A stretch of 64,000 bases of DNA from Tabrizicola soli (GTDB lineage: Bacteria; Pseudomonadota; Alphaproteobacteria; Rhodobacterales; Rhodobacteraceae). The stretch lies in NCBI RefSeq assembly GCF_015999335.1, contig NZ_JAEACP010000001.1:248001-312000 (forward strand). The letters run 5' to 3'. The notes under the pieces were generated by a model that saw only the letters and a list, made by a program, of their open reading frames with translations, searched no databases and was not told where the DNA came from. The position numbers and the translations under genes were made by a program. This document shows, piece by piece, positions 1 to 8,878 of the stretch (position 1 is its first letter; every line of letters begins with the position of its first letter).

Positions 1-189
1 GGCGGCGGGTTCGTTCACCAACGTGATCTGGCGGCCCTCGACCTGGATCACCACCAGGCTGAGGTCCGGCCCGTTGACATAGGTCGCAGGCACCACGACG
101 CCACGGTCGCAGGCATAGCTGTCGGTCGCGAAGTCCTGCGCGGCAGCGGCCTGCGGCAGGAACGCCGCCAGAAGGGCGAGGCGCTTCAT
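1..189 (-). CDS. MliC-like lysozyme-inhibitor domain protein (3' part outside window)
   Basis: Only the first 63 codons are visible. They begin with a signal peptide (MKRLALLAAFLPQAAAAQ) followed by a YACDRG...YVNG...VEGRQITL pattern. That spacing of a Cys, a Tyr-Asn pair and a Gly-containing strand is typical of the MliC/PliC family, periplasmic or lipoprotein inhibitors of c-type lysozyme. The ATG overlaps the stop of zapA (ATGA), so it is probably translated with it. The C-terminus and any second cysteine lie off the left edge, so the family call is tentative. Confidence 0.55.
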   Translation of the reverse strand, partial: MKRLALLAAFLPQAAAAQDFATDSYACDRGVVVPATYVNGPDLSLVVIQVEGRQITLVNEPAA

Positions 190-551
190 CCGCCGACCTG
201 CTCCTCGACGCGGGCGGCCATGGCCTCGGCCCGGGCGGCGATCTCGGCCAGGGTCTCGAAGACCCGGGGCGGGACCACGGCCACGTCGCGGGTGGCGACG
301 GGGCGGGCCTCCAGCTCGGCCACACGGGCGCGCAGGGTGCGGTTCTCGTCCTCGACCGCGGCGGTCTTGTCGGCCAGCATCAGCCCGGCCATCAGAAGCA
401 TCCGCACCTCGGGCAGGCGGCCAAGCTGGGCGACCAGGGGTGCCGCCTCGGCGTCCAGCATGGCGGCGGCGGTCTGGAGGAAGTGCTCCTCACCCGCCTG
501 GCAGGTGACCTGGAAACCGCGGCCGCCGATCATCACTTCAAGTTCGGGCAT
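186..551 (-). CDS. zapA: Cell division protein ZapA
   Basis: A 121-residue protein opening MPELEVMIGGRGFQVTC, the N-terminal beta hairpin of ZapA, followed by a helical region ending in a coiled coil (ADKTAAVEDENRTLRARVAELEA). ZapA binds and bundles FtsZ filaments at midcell as a dimer or tetramer. The C-terminus (about residue 85 on) is a short Val/Ala/Glu-rich extension. The start overlaps the stop of the upstream coiled-coil gene by one base, and the stop overlaps the start of the MliC-like gene, so the three form one tight operon. In many proteobacteria 6S RNA follows zapA; none fits between these overlapping genes here. Confidence 0.85.
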   Translation of the reverse strand: MPELEVMIGGRGFQVTCQAGEEHFLQTAAAMLDAEAAPLVAQLGRLPEVRMLLMAGLMLADKTAAVEDENRTLRARVAELEARPVATRDVAVVPPRVFETLAEIAARAEAMAARVEEQVGG

Positions 552-1048
552 CAGCGGGCCTCCGTCAGATGGGGTTCGAGGGCGGCGAGAATCTCGTCCA
601 TCTCGGCGATCTCGGTCAGGCGCAGGGCGCGGAAGGCGTCCAGCTCGGCCGCCATCGCCTTGTTGATCTGCTGCGGCTCGGTCAGGCCGGAGTCCTGCGC
701 GGCACGCAGCGCGGCGAGCTGTTCGCGCAGGGCAAGGTTGGTGCGGCGCATCCGCTGCAGCTCCAGCCCCTGCACGTCGAGCTGGTGGGTCAGCTTGTCC
801 AGCTTCTGCTGCAGGTCGCCCTTCGACTCGCGCTCCTTCAGGCTGCGCAGGCGTTCCTGGAGCTGGGCGGTGAGGGCTTTCTCCTCTTCCAGCTGGGCGC
901 GCAGGGCGGCATCGGCGGGCGCGGCGGGCACCGGCGCCGGGCGTGCGGGCGGCGGCGCCGGCGGCGCGGCGGCAAGCCGGTCCACCCCCTTGCCGATCCG
1001 CTCCAGCGCCGCGGTTATCCGCTGTTCCAGCCGGGAGATTTCCTGCAT
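551..1048 (-). CDS. Coiled-coil protein upstream of zapA
   Basis: A 165-residue cytosolic protein with no signal peptide. Residues 1-25 form a short helix (QEISRLEQRITAALERIG), residues 28-45 are a Pro/Ala linker, and residues 48-120 are a long charged coiled coil (EEEKALTAQLQERLRSLKER), followed by a last helix. I chose the ATG at 1046-1048 because the coil register begins there and everything upstream is non-coding in character. It overlaps zapA by one base. I do not recognise a named family. A coiled-coil partner co-transcribed with ZapA suggests a division role comparable to gammaproteobacterial ZapB, but this is inference from position and shape only. Confidence 0.7.
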   Translation of the reverse strand: MQEISRLEQRITAALERIGKGVDRLAAAPPAPPPARPAPVPAAPADAALRAQLEEEKALTAQLQERLRSLKERESKGDLQQKLDKLTHQLDVQGLELQRMRRTNLALREQLAALRAAQDSGLTEPQQINKAMAAELDAFRALRLTEIAEMDEILAALEPHLTEAR

Positions 1049-1182
1049 CGCCACCCCTTTCGCCCGCATCCTGCCTGTCCGGGCGCGGCCTGACGCACCC
1101 GGCCCGTCCAGTGTCCGAATCGCACCGGGCGGGTCAAGGGCGATCTTAGCCCGAATCCCGGCGAAGGGGACGGGCCTTTCTT

Positions 1183-1196
1183 CCCAAGCACTTGGG
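1183..1196. promoter_or_regulatory. Perfect CCCAAG-CA-CTTGGG palindrome upstream of transketolase
   Basis: A 14-base perfect inverted repeat lies in the 228-bp divergent gap between the coiled-coil/zapA operon and tkt, about 80 bp before the tkt start. It could be an operator for either direction. I know of no specific regulator for this motif. The rest of the gap has no open gene. Confidence 0.3.
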
Positions 1197-1276
1197 CACC
1201 AAGCTTGATCTTGCCGGGTGCGGCCGTTAGGAGGCTGGGGCAAATTCCCCCTCTCCTTGCCGAAGGAAGCCGCTCC

Positions 1277-3292
1277 GTGGACATCCAGACCCTCCGCCAG
1301 ACGCACCCCGATCACTGGATGCGCGCGACCGCGATCCGCGCCCTGACGCTGGATGCGGTGGCGGCCGCGAATTCCGGCCATTCGGGGATGCCGATGGGCA
1401 TGGCCGACGTGGCGACGGTGCTGTTCGAGAAGCACCTGAAGTTCGACCCCAAGGCCCCGCGCTGGCCGGACCGCGACCGCTTCATCCTGTCGGCGGGGCA
1501 TGGATCGATGCTGATCTATTCGCTCCTGTACCTGACCGGCTACGAGGACATGACGCTGGACCAGATCAGGAATTTCCGCCAGTGGGGCGCGATCACCGCC
1601 GGTCATCCGGAATACGGCCATGTCGCGGGAGTGGAGACGACGACCGGGCCCCTGGGCCAGGGGATCTCGAACGCGGTCGGCTTCGCCATCGCCGAGGAAA
1701 GCCTGCGGGCGCGCTGGGGCGCGAAGGTGCAGGACCACCACACCTGGGTCATCGCGGGCGACGGCTGCCTGATGGAGGGCGTCAGCCAGGAGGCGATCGG
1801 CCTGGCCGGTCGGCAGCAGCTGGGCCGGCTGATCGTGCTGTGGGACAACAATGGCATCACCATCGACGGCAAGGTCTCGCTGTCGGACGTGACCGACCAG
1901 AAGGCGCGGTTCGCGGCCTCGGGCTGGGACGTGTTCGAATGCGACGGGCATGACCCGGTAGAGATCGACCGGGCGCTGACGGCGGCCAAGGCCTCGCCCC
2001 GCCCGGCGCTGGTGGCCTGCAAGACGCATATCGCCATCGGCCACGCGGCGCAGGACACGTCGAAGGGCCATGGCGCGCTGACCGACAAGGCGCAGCTGCA
2101 GGCGGCGAAGGATGCCTATGGCTGGAAGGGCGGGCCGTTCGAGGTGCCGGCGGACATCAAGACATGGTGGGAGGGGCTGGGTGCCCGTGGGGCGAAGGCC
2201 CGCGCGGAGTGGGAGGCGCGGATGGCCGCCCTGTCCCCGGCCAAGCAGGCCGAATTCGCCCGCATCTTCGCGCTTGAGGCGCCGTCGAAGCTGGCCTCGG
2301 CCATTCGCGGGGTGAAGAAGCAGGCGGTGGCCGACCTGCCGAAACTGGCCACCCGTGCCGCATCGGAGAAGGTGCTGGCCGCGGTCAACCCGGTGGTGCA
2401 GGAGACCATCGGGGGCTCGGCCGACCTGACCGGGTCGAACAACACCAAGACCGCCGACCTGGGCGTCTTCACCGCCGAGGACCGCAAGGGCCGCTATGTC
2501 TATTTCGGCATCCGCGAACATGGCATGGCCGCCGCGATGAACGGGATGGCGCTGCATGGCGGCGTGCGGCCCTATGGCGGGACCTTCATGTGCTTCACCG
2601 ACTATGCCCGCCCCTCGATGCGGCTGTCGGCGCTGATGGGCATCCCGGTCGTCTATGTGATGACGCATGATTCCATCGGTCTGGGCGAGGACGGGCCGAC
2701 CCACCAGCCGGTGGAGCATCTGGCGATTTCGCGGGCGACGCCGAACACGCTGGTGATCCGCCCCGCCGACCTGGTGGAGACCGCCGAGGCCTGGGAGATC
2801 GCGCTGACCGAGAAGACCCGGCCCACGGTGCTGGCACTGAGCCGCCAGAACCTGCCGGCGGTGCGCAAGTCGCATACCAACCAGAACATGGTCGCCAAGG
2901 GCGCCTATGTGCTGGCCGAGGCGACGGGCAAGCGGCAGGTGATCCTGATGGCGACGGGCTCCGAGGTGGAGATCGCGCTGAAGGCCCGCGAGGCGCTGGA
3001 GGCGGAGGGGATCGGCACCCGTGTGGTGTCCATGCCGTCGATGGAGCTGTTCGCGGCACAGGACGAGGCCTGGCGGCGCAAGATCCTGCCGCCCGGCCCG
3101 GTGCGGGTCGCCATCGAGGCGGGCGTGCGTCAGGGCTGGGACCGCTGGCTTCTGGGCGAGCGCGGCCGCGAAGCGAAGGCCGGCTTCGTCGGCATGTCCA
3201 GTTTCGGCGCCTCGGCCCCGATGGAACGGCTTTACGCCGAGTTCGGAATCACGGCGGAAGCCACGGTCGCCACGGCGAAATCGCTGCTCTGA
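1277..3292 (+). CDS. tkt: Transketolase
   Basis: A thiamine-diphosphate enzyme of about 671 residues that moves two-carbon units between sugar phosphates in the pentose phosphate and Calvin cycles. Visible family marks: AGHGSML near residue 75, the TPP/Mg loop [13 protein letters not shown] near 160, and the pyrimidine-domain segment [12 protein letters not shown] near 470. Length is normal. The reading frame is open from a TTG at 1205, but homology starts at [23 protein letters not shown], so I place the start at the GTG at 1277, with a GAAGGA ribosome site about 10 bases before it. It is followed by a hairpin terminator and is transcribed alone. Confidence 0.93.
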   Translation: MDIQTLRQTHPDHWMRATAIRALTLDAVAAANSGHSGMPMGMADVATVLFEKHLKFDPKAPRWPDRDRFILSAGHGSMLIYSLLYLTGYEDMTLDQIRNFRQWGAITAGHPEYGHVAGVETTTGPLGQGISNAVGFAIAEESLRARWGAKVQDHHTWVIAGDGCLMEGVSQEAIGLAGRQQLGRLIVLWDNNGITIDGKVSLSDVTDQKARFAASGWDVFECDGHDPVEIDRALTAAKASPRPALVACKTHIAIGHAAQDTSKGHGALTDKAQLQAAKDAYGWKGGPFEVPADIKTWWEGLGARGAKARAEWEARMAALSPAKQAEFARIFALEAPSKLASAIRGVKKQAVADLPKLATRAASEKVLAAVNPVVQETIGGSADLTGSNNTKTADLGVFTAEDRKGRYVYFGIREHGMAAAMNGMALHGGVRPYGGTFMCFTDYARPSMRLSALMGIPVVYVMTHDSIGLGEDGPTHQPVEHLAISRATPNTLVIRPADLVETAEAWEIALTEKTRPTVLALSRQNLPAVRKSHTNQNMVAKGAYVLAEATGKRQVILMATGSEVEIALKAREALEAEGIGTRVVSMPSMELFAAQDEAWRRKILPPGPVRVAIEAGVRQGWDRWLLGERGREAKAGFVGMSSFGASAPMERLYAEFGITAEATVATAKSLL

Positions 3293-3345
3293 CCGCCGCA
3301 GGGCGGGCAATCTGCCCACCTTTCCGTGCCGGATGGCGCAAATCG

Positions 3346-3375
3346 AAGGTCGCCTGTCGTGGGCGGCCTTTTTTT
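3346..3375 (+). terminator. Rho-independent terminator after tkt
   Basis: AAGGTCGCC pairs with GGCGGCCTT (one G-T pair) around a 7-base loop, followed directly by seven T residues. It lies 54 bases after the tkt stop and about 45 bases before the next start. Confidence 0.85.
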
Positions 3376-3418
3376 GTCGCGGGACGCGGGGCAGGTTCGG
3401 CTCCTGGGAGGATCGCTC

Positions 3419-4543
3419 ATGGCGTGGTGGCGAGGATTGGCTCCGGCGATGGCCGGGCCCAGAGCGGTGGATGTCGGCCGGGCCGGATTGGGCGCGGGGC
3501 TGGGGCTTCTGCTGGCCGGGCTCGCGCTGCGCAGTTCGGGCCTCGGCTGGCTGATCGCGCCGCTCGGGGCCTCGGCGGTGCTGGTCTTCGCGGTGCCGAA
3601 CAGCCCGCTGGCGCAGCCCTGGTCGGTGGTCGTCGGCAATACTCTCTCGGCGCTGGTGGCGCTGGCGGTGATCACCGCCCTGCCCCATGTCGACTGGGCG
3701 GTGCCGCTGGCGGTCGGGCTGGCGATCGGCATCATGCTGGCGGCGCGTGCGCTGCATCCGCCGGGCGGCGCGGTGGCGCTGCTCGTCAGCCTGGGGGCCT
3801 CGGGGGATTTTGCCGCCACGATGGGGCCGATCCTGGCGGGGTCCTGTCTCTTGGTCGGGATCGGCGTCCTCTGGAACCGGGCGGTGGGCCGGGTCTATCC
3901 CTTTCGCCAGCCCGCGCAGCTGGGCCCGCATGGCACGCATGACCCGACCCCGGAAGAGCGGATCGGCCTGGACCCGTCCGACCTGGCCGCGATCCTGGAG
4001 GAATACCGGCAATCGGCCAACCTGGGCGTGGCCGACCTTGCCCGGCTGGTGGGCGCGGCCGAACAGGCGGCGGCGGCGCGGCGGATGGAGGGGTTCACGG
4101 CGGCCGACATCATGTCGCGCGACCTGGTGACGGTGGGGCCGCAGGCGCCGCTGGCGCAGGTGGCGGACCTCTTTCGCAAGCGGGGCTTCACCTCGCTGCC
4201 GGTGGTGGCGGAGGATGACCGGCTCCTCGGCCTGATCTTCCAGATCGACCTGATCCGCCGCGCGCGCGAGGATGCCTTCCGCCAGCACAAGAGCCTGATC
4301 AGCGCGCTGGCCCGGCTGATCGACAACCACCGCGCCAAGCCGCCGAAGGCGGGCGAGATCATGGAGACCGGGGTGCCGCAGATCAGCCCGGAGACGCCGG
4401 TGGGGGCGCTTCTGCCGCTCTTGGCCGATGGCGGCGCCGAGGCTGTGCCCGTGGTCGACGGGCCGCGCATCGTCGGCATCGTGACGCGGACCGACCTGGT
4501 GTCCGCGCTGGCGCAGCGGCTGGCGCTGGTTCAGGCGGTCTGA
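3419..4543 (+). CDS. HPP-family membrane protein with C-terminal CBS pair
   Basis: A 374-residue inner-membrane protein. Residues 1-165 hold four or five hydrophobic helices with the diagnostic HPPGGA motif near residue 111 (ARALHPPGGAVALL). HPP proteins have been linked to nitrite transport in chloroplasts and cyanobacteria. Residues about 225-370 hold two CBS motifs (ADIMSRDLVTVGPQAPLAQV and GEIMETGVPQISPETPVGAL), which bind adenine nucleotides and usually gate activity. I chose the ATG at 3419, preceded by GGGAGGA, over an in-frame ATG 93 bases upstream inside the terminator region. The end overlaps the convergent DUF2934 gene by 13 bases. The substrate is unknown. Confidence 0.8.
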   Translation: MAWWRGLAPAMAGPRAVDVGRAGLGAGLGLLLAGLALRSSGLGWLIAPLGASAVLVFAVPNSPLAQPWSVVVGNTLSALVALAVITALPHVDWAVPLAVGLAIGIMLAARALHPPGGAVALLVSLGASGDFAATMGPILAGSCLLVGIGVLWNRAVGRVYPFRQPAQLGPHGTHDPTPEERIGLDPSDLAAILEEYRQSANLGVADLARLVGAAEQAAAARRMEGFTAADIMSRDLVTVGPQAPLAQVADLFRKRGFTSLPVVAEDDRLLGLIFQIDLIRRAREDAFRQHKSLISALARLIDNHRAKPPKAGEIMETGVPQISPETPVGALLPLLADGGAEAVPVVDGPRIVGIVTRTDLVSALAQRLALVQAV

Positions 4544-5025
4544 TCGCCGCGCGGGTCAAGCGGCCTGGGGTCGGGCATGCCGTCGTCGTTCAGGTCGTCG
4601 TTCTGCGGCCCGTCTTCGGCGTTCACCGCGCTGGAGGTGATGTCGGCCTCGGCCTGCGAGACCTGCGGCAGATCCTCCTCGGGCAGATCCTCGACCGGCA
4701 GGACGCCGCCCTCGGCCGAGGCGTCGCCGTCCGACAGGCGGGGCCCGTCGTCGTCCTCGACATGGGGATAGGTCTCTTCCTCGCCCTGGTCGGTCAGGGT
4801 GGGGAATTCGCCCAGATTGCCCTGGATCGCGGCCTCTTCGATCACCGGCTCGGCGGCCTTTTCGGGGTCGAGCGTCGGGGGCGGCACTTCCTCGATCGCC
4901 AGCAGCTCGCGCGCGCGGCCGAGAAAGCGGTCGGGCCCGCCTGCGGGTCGGCCTTCCTCCTGCCAGAGGAGATCGGCACGGTCGCGGATGCGGGCTTCCC
5001 AGGCGTCGAAGTCTTGGCGGTTCAT
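4531..5025 (-). CDS. DUF2934-type acidic protein
   Basis: A 164-residue soluble protein. The first 35 residues (DAWEARIRDRADLLWQEEGR then PAGGPDRFLGRARELL) match the DUF2934 pattern: a short helix, an E-E-G-R-P turn, and a second helix. The remainder, about residue 50 to the end, is strongly acidic and Pro/Gly-rich, likely disordered (QGEEETYPHVEDDDGPRLSD), and resembles a calcium-binding or linker tail. Function is not known for the family. The DUF808 gene lies upstream on the same strand (its stop is 50 bases before this start). Confidence 0.7.
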   Translation of the reverse strand: MNRQDFDAWEARIRDRADLLWQEEGRPAGGPDRFLGRARELLAIEEVPPPTLDPEKAAEPVIEEAAIQGNLGEFPTLTDQGEEETYPHVEDDDGPRLSDGDASAEGGVLPVEDLPEEDLPQVSQAEADITSSAVNAEDGPQNDDLNDDGMPDPRPLDPRGDQTA

Positions 5026-5075
5026 GGCGGCCTCCCTTTGCGGGGTACAACGTCCGGGGGGCCCGCGAAGTTCCG

Positions 5076-6050
5076 TCAGTGGGCGGCGGGCTTGCCCCCG
5101 GTGGCGGCGGCCCAGAGCGGACCGATGACCCGGGTGGCGACCGGGATCAAGAGGAAGCCGAGGAGCATCCCCAGCACGCCATCCAGCGCGGCGGTGACGA
5201 GCCAGGCGACAAGGCCCGGCGCGGCGGGAACGGCATGGGCGGCGGCCTCGGCAAGCTGGTGGATCGTCTCGTAGGGCCAGGGCCAGAGATGCGTGACCTC
5301 AAGCCCGTGCACCACGATGCTGCCCCCGACCCAGAGCATCGCGGCCGTGCCCACGGTCGACAGGAAGGTCATCAGCTTCGGCATCGCGCGCACCAGCCCC
5401 CGGCCAAGCGCCCTGCCCGCCCCGGTCCGCCCGGTGGCGGCCATGTGCAGGCCCACGTCGTCCATCTTCACGATCAGCGCGACCGCGCCATAGACCGCGA
5501 CGGTGATGAAGATCCCGACAATGGCCAGCGTGACCGCCTGCATCCAGAGGCTGGGGCTTTCGATCGTGGCCAGCGCGATGGTCATGATCTCGGCCGAGAG
5601 GATGAAATCGGTCTTGATCGCACCCGAGACCTTTTCCTCCTCGAGATGCGCCGGATCCCGGGTGTCGAAATCCGCCTCGACCGTCTGGTCCGCATGGGGG
5701 GCGAAGGCGTGCAGGAGCTTCTCGGCCCCCTCGAAGCAGAGATAGGCCCCGCCCAGCATCAGAAGCGGCGTGATCAGCACCGGCGCGAAGTAATCCAGCG
5801 CCAGAAGGCCGGGCAGCAGCACGACCAGCTTGTTGCGGAACGAGCCGAGAGAGATGCGCCAGATGATCGGCAGTTCTCGGTCGGCCGAGAAGCCGTGGAC
5901 GTATTTTGGCGTCACCGCCGCATCGTCGATCACCACGCCGGCCGCCTTGGTCCCCGCCTTGGCGGCCGCACCCGCGATGTCATCGACCGAGGCCGCCGCC
6001 ACCTTGGCGATGGCCGCCACATCGTCCAGAAGCGCCAGAAGTCCGCTCAT
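5076..6050 (-). CDS. DUF808 family inner membrane protein (YedI-like)
   Basis: A 324-residue multi-pass membrane protein beginning MSGLLALLDDVAAIAKVAAASVDDI, the hallmark N-terminus of DUF808/YedI. It contains the conserved stretches TPKYVHGFSADRELPIIWRI and GAYLCFEGAEKLLH, then several hydrophobic helices. The start at 6050 is preferred over an in-frame ATG 54 bases upstream because family homology begins there and GGAGCAGGG precedes it. No biochemical role is established. It is divergent from the first GAPDH gene across a 185-bp regulatory region. Confidence 0.85.
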   Translation of the reverse strand: MSGLLALLDDVAAIAKVAAASVDDIAGAAAKAGTKAAGVVIDDAAVTPKYVHGFSADRELPIIWRISLGSFRNKLVVLLPGLLALDYFAPVLITPLLMLGGAYLCFEGAEKLLHAFAPHADQTVEADFDTRDPAHLEEEKVSGAIKTDFILSAEIMTIALATIESPSLWMQAVTLAIVGIFITVAVYGAVALIVKMDDVGLHMAATGRTGAGRALGRGLVRAMPKLMTFLSTVGTAAMLWVGGSIVVHGLEVTHLWPWPYETIHQLAEAAAHAVPAAPGLVAWLVTAALDGVLGMLLGFLLIPVATRVIGPLWAAATGGKPAAH

Positions 6051-6117
6051 ACCCTGCTCCACTTGGTCCGGATTCGATGTAGCGCGGCCGGCGCAGGAAG
6101 GCAAAGCGGGGCCGAAG

Positions 6118-6148
6118 GTTAGCGCAAACAGGCGAAGATTGCGCTAAC
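6118..6148. promoter_or_regulatory. Perfect 10-bp inverted repeat, LacI-type operator pair, before gap-1
   Basis: GTTAGCGCAA (6118-6127) and TTGCGCTAAC (6139-6148) are exact reverse complements separated by 11 bases. Each half also approximates a 14-base palindrome TGTTAGCGCTAACA with a GCGC centre, the symmetry expected of LacI/GalR-family operators. A 13-of-14 copy stands in front of the second GAPDH gene. In Rhodobacter sphaeroides the LacI-family regulator CceR controls central carbon genes; that this is its site is inference. Confidence 0.6.
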
Positions 6149-6174
6149 ATGCTGAAAACCCGTCGCTTTTCGCC

Positions 6175-6202
6175 TTGCATACGGGTCAAAGCAAGCTATC
6201 CA
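6175..6202 (+). promoter_or_regulatory. Candidate sigma-70 promoter of gap-1
   Basis: TTGCAT (6175-6180), a 16-base spacer and TATCCA (6197-6202) lie 34 bases upstream of the gap-1 start and just downstream of the inverted-repeat operator. The match is moderate. Confidence 0.35.
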
Positions 6203-6235
6203 CCTTTGGGACGGATCCACAAGGGGCATTGCGAC

Positions 6236-7237
6236 ATGACCATCACCATCGGCATCAACGGCTTCGGGCGGATCGGGCGCTGCACTCTGGCCCATATCGC
6301 CGAGGCCAACCGCAACGATGTGCAGGTGGTGGCGATCAACGCGACCGGGCCGGTCGAGACGAACGCCCATCTTCTGAAATACGACAGCGTGCATGGCCGC
6401 TTCCCCGGCACGGTCAATGTGGTGGACGGCGCGCTGGACCTGGGCCGCGGGCCGATCCGGATGATGTCGACCTACAACCCCGAGGAACTGGACTGGGAAG
6501 GCGTGGACGTGGTGCTGGAATGCACCGGCAAGTTCAACGACCGCGACAAGGCGGCGGTGCATCTGGGCCGCGGGGCGAAGCGGGTGCTGGTCTCCGCCCC
6601 GGCCAAGCGCGCGGACCTGACCGTGGTCTATGGCGTGAACCACCGCAGCCTGCTGCCGGAACACCTGGTCGTCTCGAACGCTTCCTGCACGACGAACTGC
6701 CTGGCGCCCCTGGCCAAGGTGCTGAACGACACCATCGGGATCGAATCGGGCATCATGACCACGATCCACAGCTATACCGGCGACCAGCCGACGCTGGACC
6801 GGCGGCACAAGGACCTCTATCGCGCCCGCGCGGCGGCGATGGCGATGATCCCGACCTCGACCGGGGCGGGCAAGGCCATCGGCGAGGTCCTGCCGGAGCT
6901 GGCGGGCAGGCTGGAAGGCAGCGCGATCCGGGTTCCGACGCCGAACGTCAGCGCGGTCGACCTGACCTTCATCGCCAACAAATCCGTGACGGTGGCCGAG
7001 GTGAACGAGATCGTCCGCGAGGCCTGCGCCGGCTACATGGGCATGGTCATGGCCTATGATCCCGAGCCCAAGGTCTCGATCGACTTCAACCACACGCCGC
7101 AGTCGTCTATCTTCGCCCCGGACCAGACCAAGGTGGCGGGCCGTTCCGTCCGCGTGCTGGCCTGGTACGACAACGAGTGGGGCTTCTCCTGCCGGATGGC
7201 CGATGTGGCCGGCGTCATGGGGCGGCTGGCAAAGTAG
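6236..7237 (+). CDS. gap: Glyceraldehyde-3-phosphate dehydrogenase, GapB-like (NADP-leaning)
   Basis: A 333-residue type I GAPDH, converting glyceraldehyde 3-phosphate and 1,3-bisphosphoglycerate. Visible: Rossmann motif NGFGRIGR (8-15), catalytic Cys151 in SNASCTTNC, His178 in TIHSYTGDQ. The cofactor-selecting Asp of NAD enzymes is replaced by Ala36 (VVAINATGPVET), as in NADP-using Bacillus GapB, and two arginines (189-190, TLDRRHKD) occupy the segment near the 2'-hydroxyl. I infer NADP use and a gluconeogenic or Calvin-cycle role. The start is the ATG at 6236; an upstream ATG at 6149 would extend through the operator. A small ORF and a second paralogue follow. Confidence 0.92.
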   Translation: MTITIGINGFGRIGRCTLAHIAEANRNDVQVVAINATGPVETNAHLLKYDSVHGRFPGTVNVVDGALDLGRGPIRMMSTYNPEELDWEGVDVVLECTGKFNDRDKAAVHLGRGAKRVLVSAPAKRADLTVVYGVNHRSLLPEHLVVSNASCTTNCLAPLAKVLNDTIGIESGIMTTIHSYTGDQPTLDRRHKDLYRARAAAMAMIPTSTGAGKAIGEVLPELAGRLEGSAIRVPTPNVSAVDLTFIANKSVTVAEVNEIVREACAGYMGMVMAYDPEPKVSIDFNHTPQSSIFAPDQTKVAGRSVRVLAWYDNEWGFSCRMADVAGVMGRLAK

Positions 7238-7267
7238 GCAGGGCCGCGCGGCCCTTCGGGGGCAGAC

Positions 7268-7411
7268 GTGACCGACCGCATCGCACTCTGGCTGGGACTG
7301 ATCCTTGCCGCCGCAATCCTGGCCGACCTTGCCCTGAACGGCGGGTCGGCCTTGATGTTTCTGCTGCGCAAGTTCCTCGACCTGGTTGACTGGCTGGCAT
7401 TCTGGCGCTGA
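7268..7411 (+). CDS. Small 47-residue membrane protein between the two gap genes
   Basis: A GTG-started reading frame of 47 residues, VTDRIALWLGLILAAAILAD then LALNGGSALMFLLRKFLDLV and DWLAFWR. Residues 6-22 form one clear hydrophobic helix; residues 30-47 are amphipathic and Trp-rich. It starts 30 bases after the gap-1 stop and ends 82 bases before gap-2, so it probably rides on the gap-1 transcript. The ribosome site (GGGGGC) is weak. The coding character and position argue for a real gene. I do not know its function. Confidence 0.6.
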   Translation: MTDRIALWLGLILAAAILADLALNGGSALMFLLRKFLDLVDWLAFWR

Positions 7412-7437
7412 CCGCGCCGGCCTGTGCGTTGCCTCCC

Positions 7438-7466
7438 TTGCGATTTTGTCTTGTTAGCGCTATCAG
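7438..7466 (+). promoter_or_regulatory. Promoter with embedded LacI-type operator before gap-2
   Basis: TTGCGA (7438-7443) and TATCAG (7461-7466) are separated by 17 bases. The palindrome TGTTAGCGCTATCA (7452-7465), 13 of 14 matches to TGTTAGCGCTAACA, overlaps the spacer and the -10 box. A bound repressor would block polymerase here. Confidence 0.5.
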
Positions 7467-7493
7467 TGCGCAGGCTATTCGAAAGGGCAAGAC

Positions 7494-8495
<1,002 letters not shown>

Positions 8496-8512
8496 ACCCT
8501 GGGAAACCGGGG

Positions 8513-8539
8513 AAAGGGCGCCTTTCGGGCGCCCTTTTT
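8513..8539 (+). terminator. Rho-independent terminator after gap-2
   Basis: GGGCGCC (8516-8522) pairs with GGCGCCC (8528-8534), extended by AAA/TTT pairs, with a five-base loop and five T residues. Confidence 0.9.
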
Positions 8540-8657
8540 GTTTCAGCCATGCGATTCTTGCATAGCCGCAGCGCAGCATTGGACGTTGCTTGGGGCCGGG
8601 GAAAGCATATGTTCCGCGCAGTCAAGGCGTTCGGCCTTGCAACAAGAGGACGAGAGA

Positions 8658-8828
8658 ATGCTCAACGTGTTCGACATGCTGAAGACCGCCGCCGTGAACT
8701 ATGCCCGCTACGTCCAGACCCGGAACGAGATCGCCAACCTTCCGGCCGAGATCGCCCAGGACCTTGGCATCCTGCCGAGCGATGCCGAGCGGATCGCGCG
8801 CGAAGCCGTCTACGGCAAAGCCGCCTGA
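8658..8828 (+). CDS. Small DUF1127-like protein
   Basis: A 56-residue protein, MLNVFDMLKTAAVNYARYVQ then TRNEIANLPAEIAQDLGI and LPSDAERIAREAVYGKAA. The pattern of a short Arg-containing helix followed by (E/A)NL-x4-A-x-DLGI-x-P matches the C-terminal half of DUF1127 (YjiS-like) proteins, small arginine-containing proteins common in Rhodobacterales; some bind RNA or affect stress and phosphate responses. AGAGGA lies 10 bases before the ATG. It is monocistronic, flanked by terminators on both sides. Confidence 0.75.
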   Translation: MLNVFDMLKTAAVNYARYVQTRNEIANLPAEIAQDLGILPSDAERIAREAVYGKAA

Positions 8829-8852
8829 TCGCGGCTTGCGGGACGGATATGC

Positions 8853-8877
8853 AGGGGCCTTCGGGCCCCTTTTGCAT
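8853..8877. terminator. Bidirectional hairpin terminator
   Basis: AGGGGCC and GGCCCCT pair exactly around a TTCG loop, followed by TTT. It sits between the DUF1127-like gene and the convergent coaD end. Confidence 0.8.
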
Positions 8878-8878
8878 G

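Noticed and set aside
1-1276. Possible 6S RNA gene near zapA, as in many proteobacteria
   Set aside because: zapA is flanked by overlapping genes on both sides, and the 1049-1276 gap shows no long 6S-like hairpin with a central bubble.
1205-1276. Upstream TTG start for transketolase
   Set aside because: The extra 24 residues do not resemble the family, and a ribosome site stands before the GTG at 1277.
1049-4330. A 1259-codon open frame on the minus strand that runs through the transketolase and HPP genes
   Set aside because: Only its last 165 codons (551-1048) look like protein. The rest is antisense to well-conserved genes and is open because GC-rich sequence has few stops.
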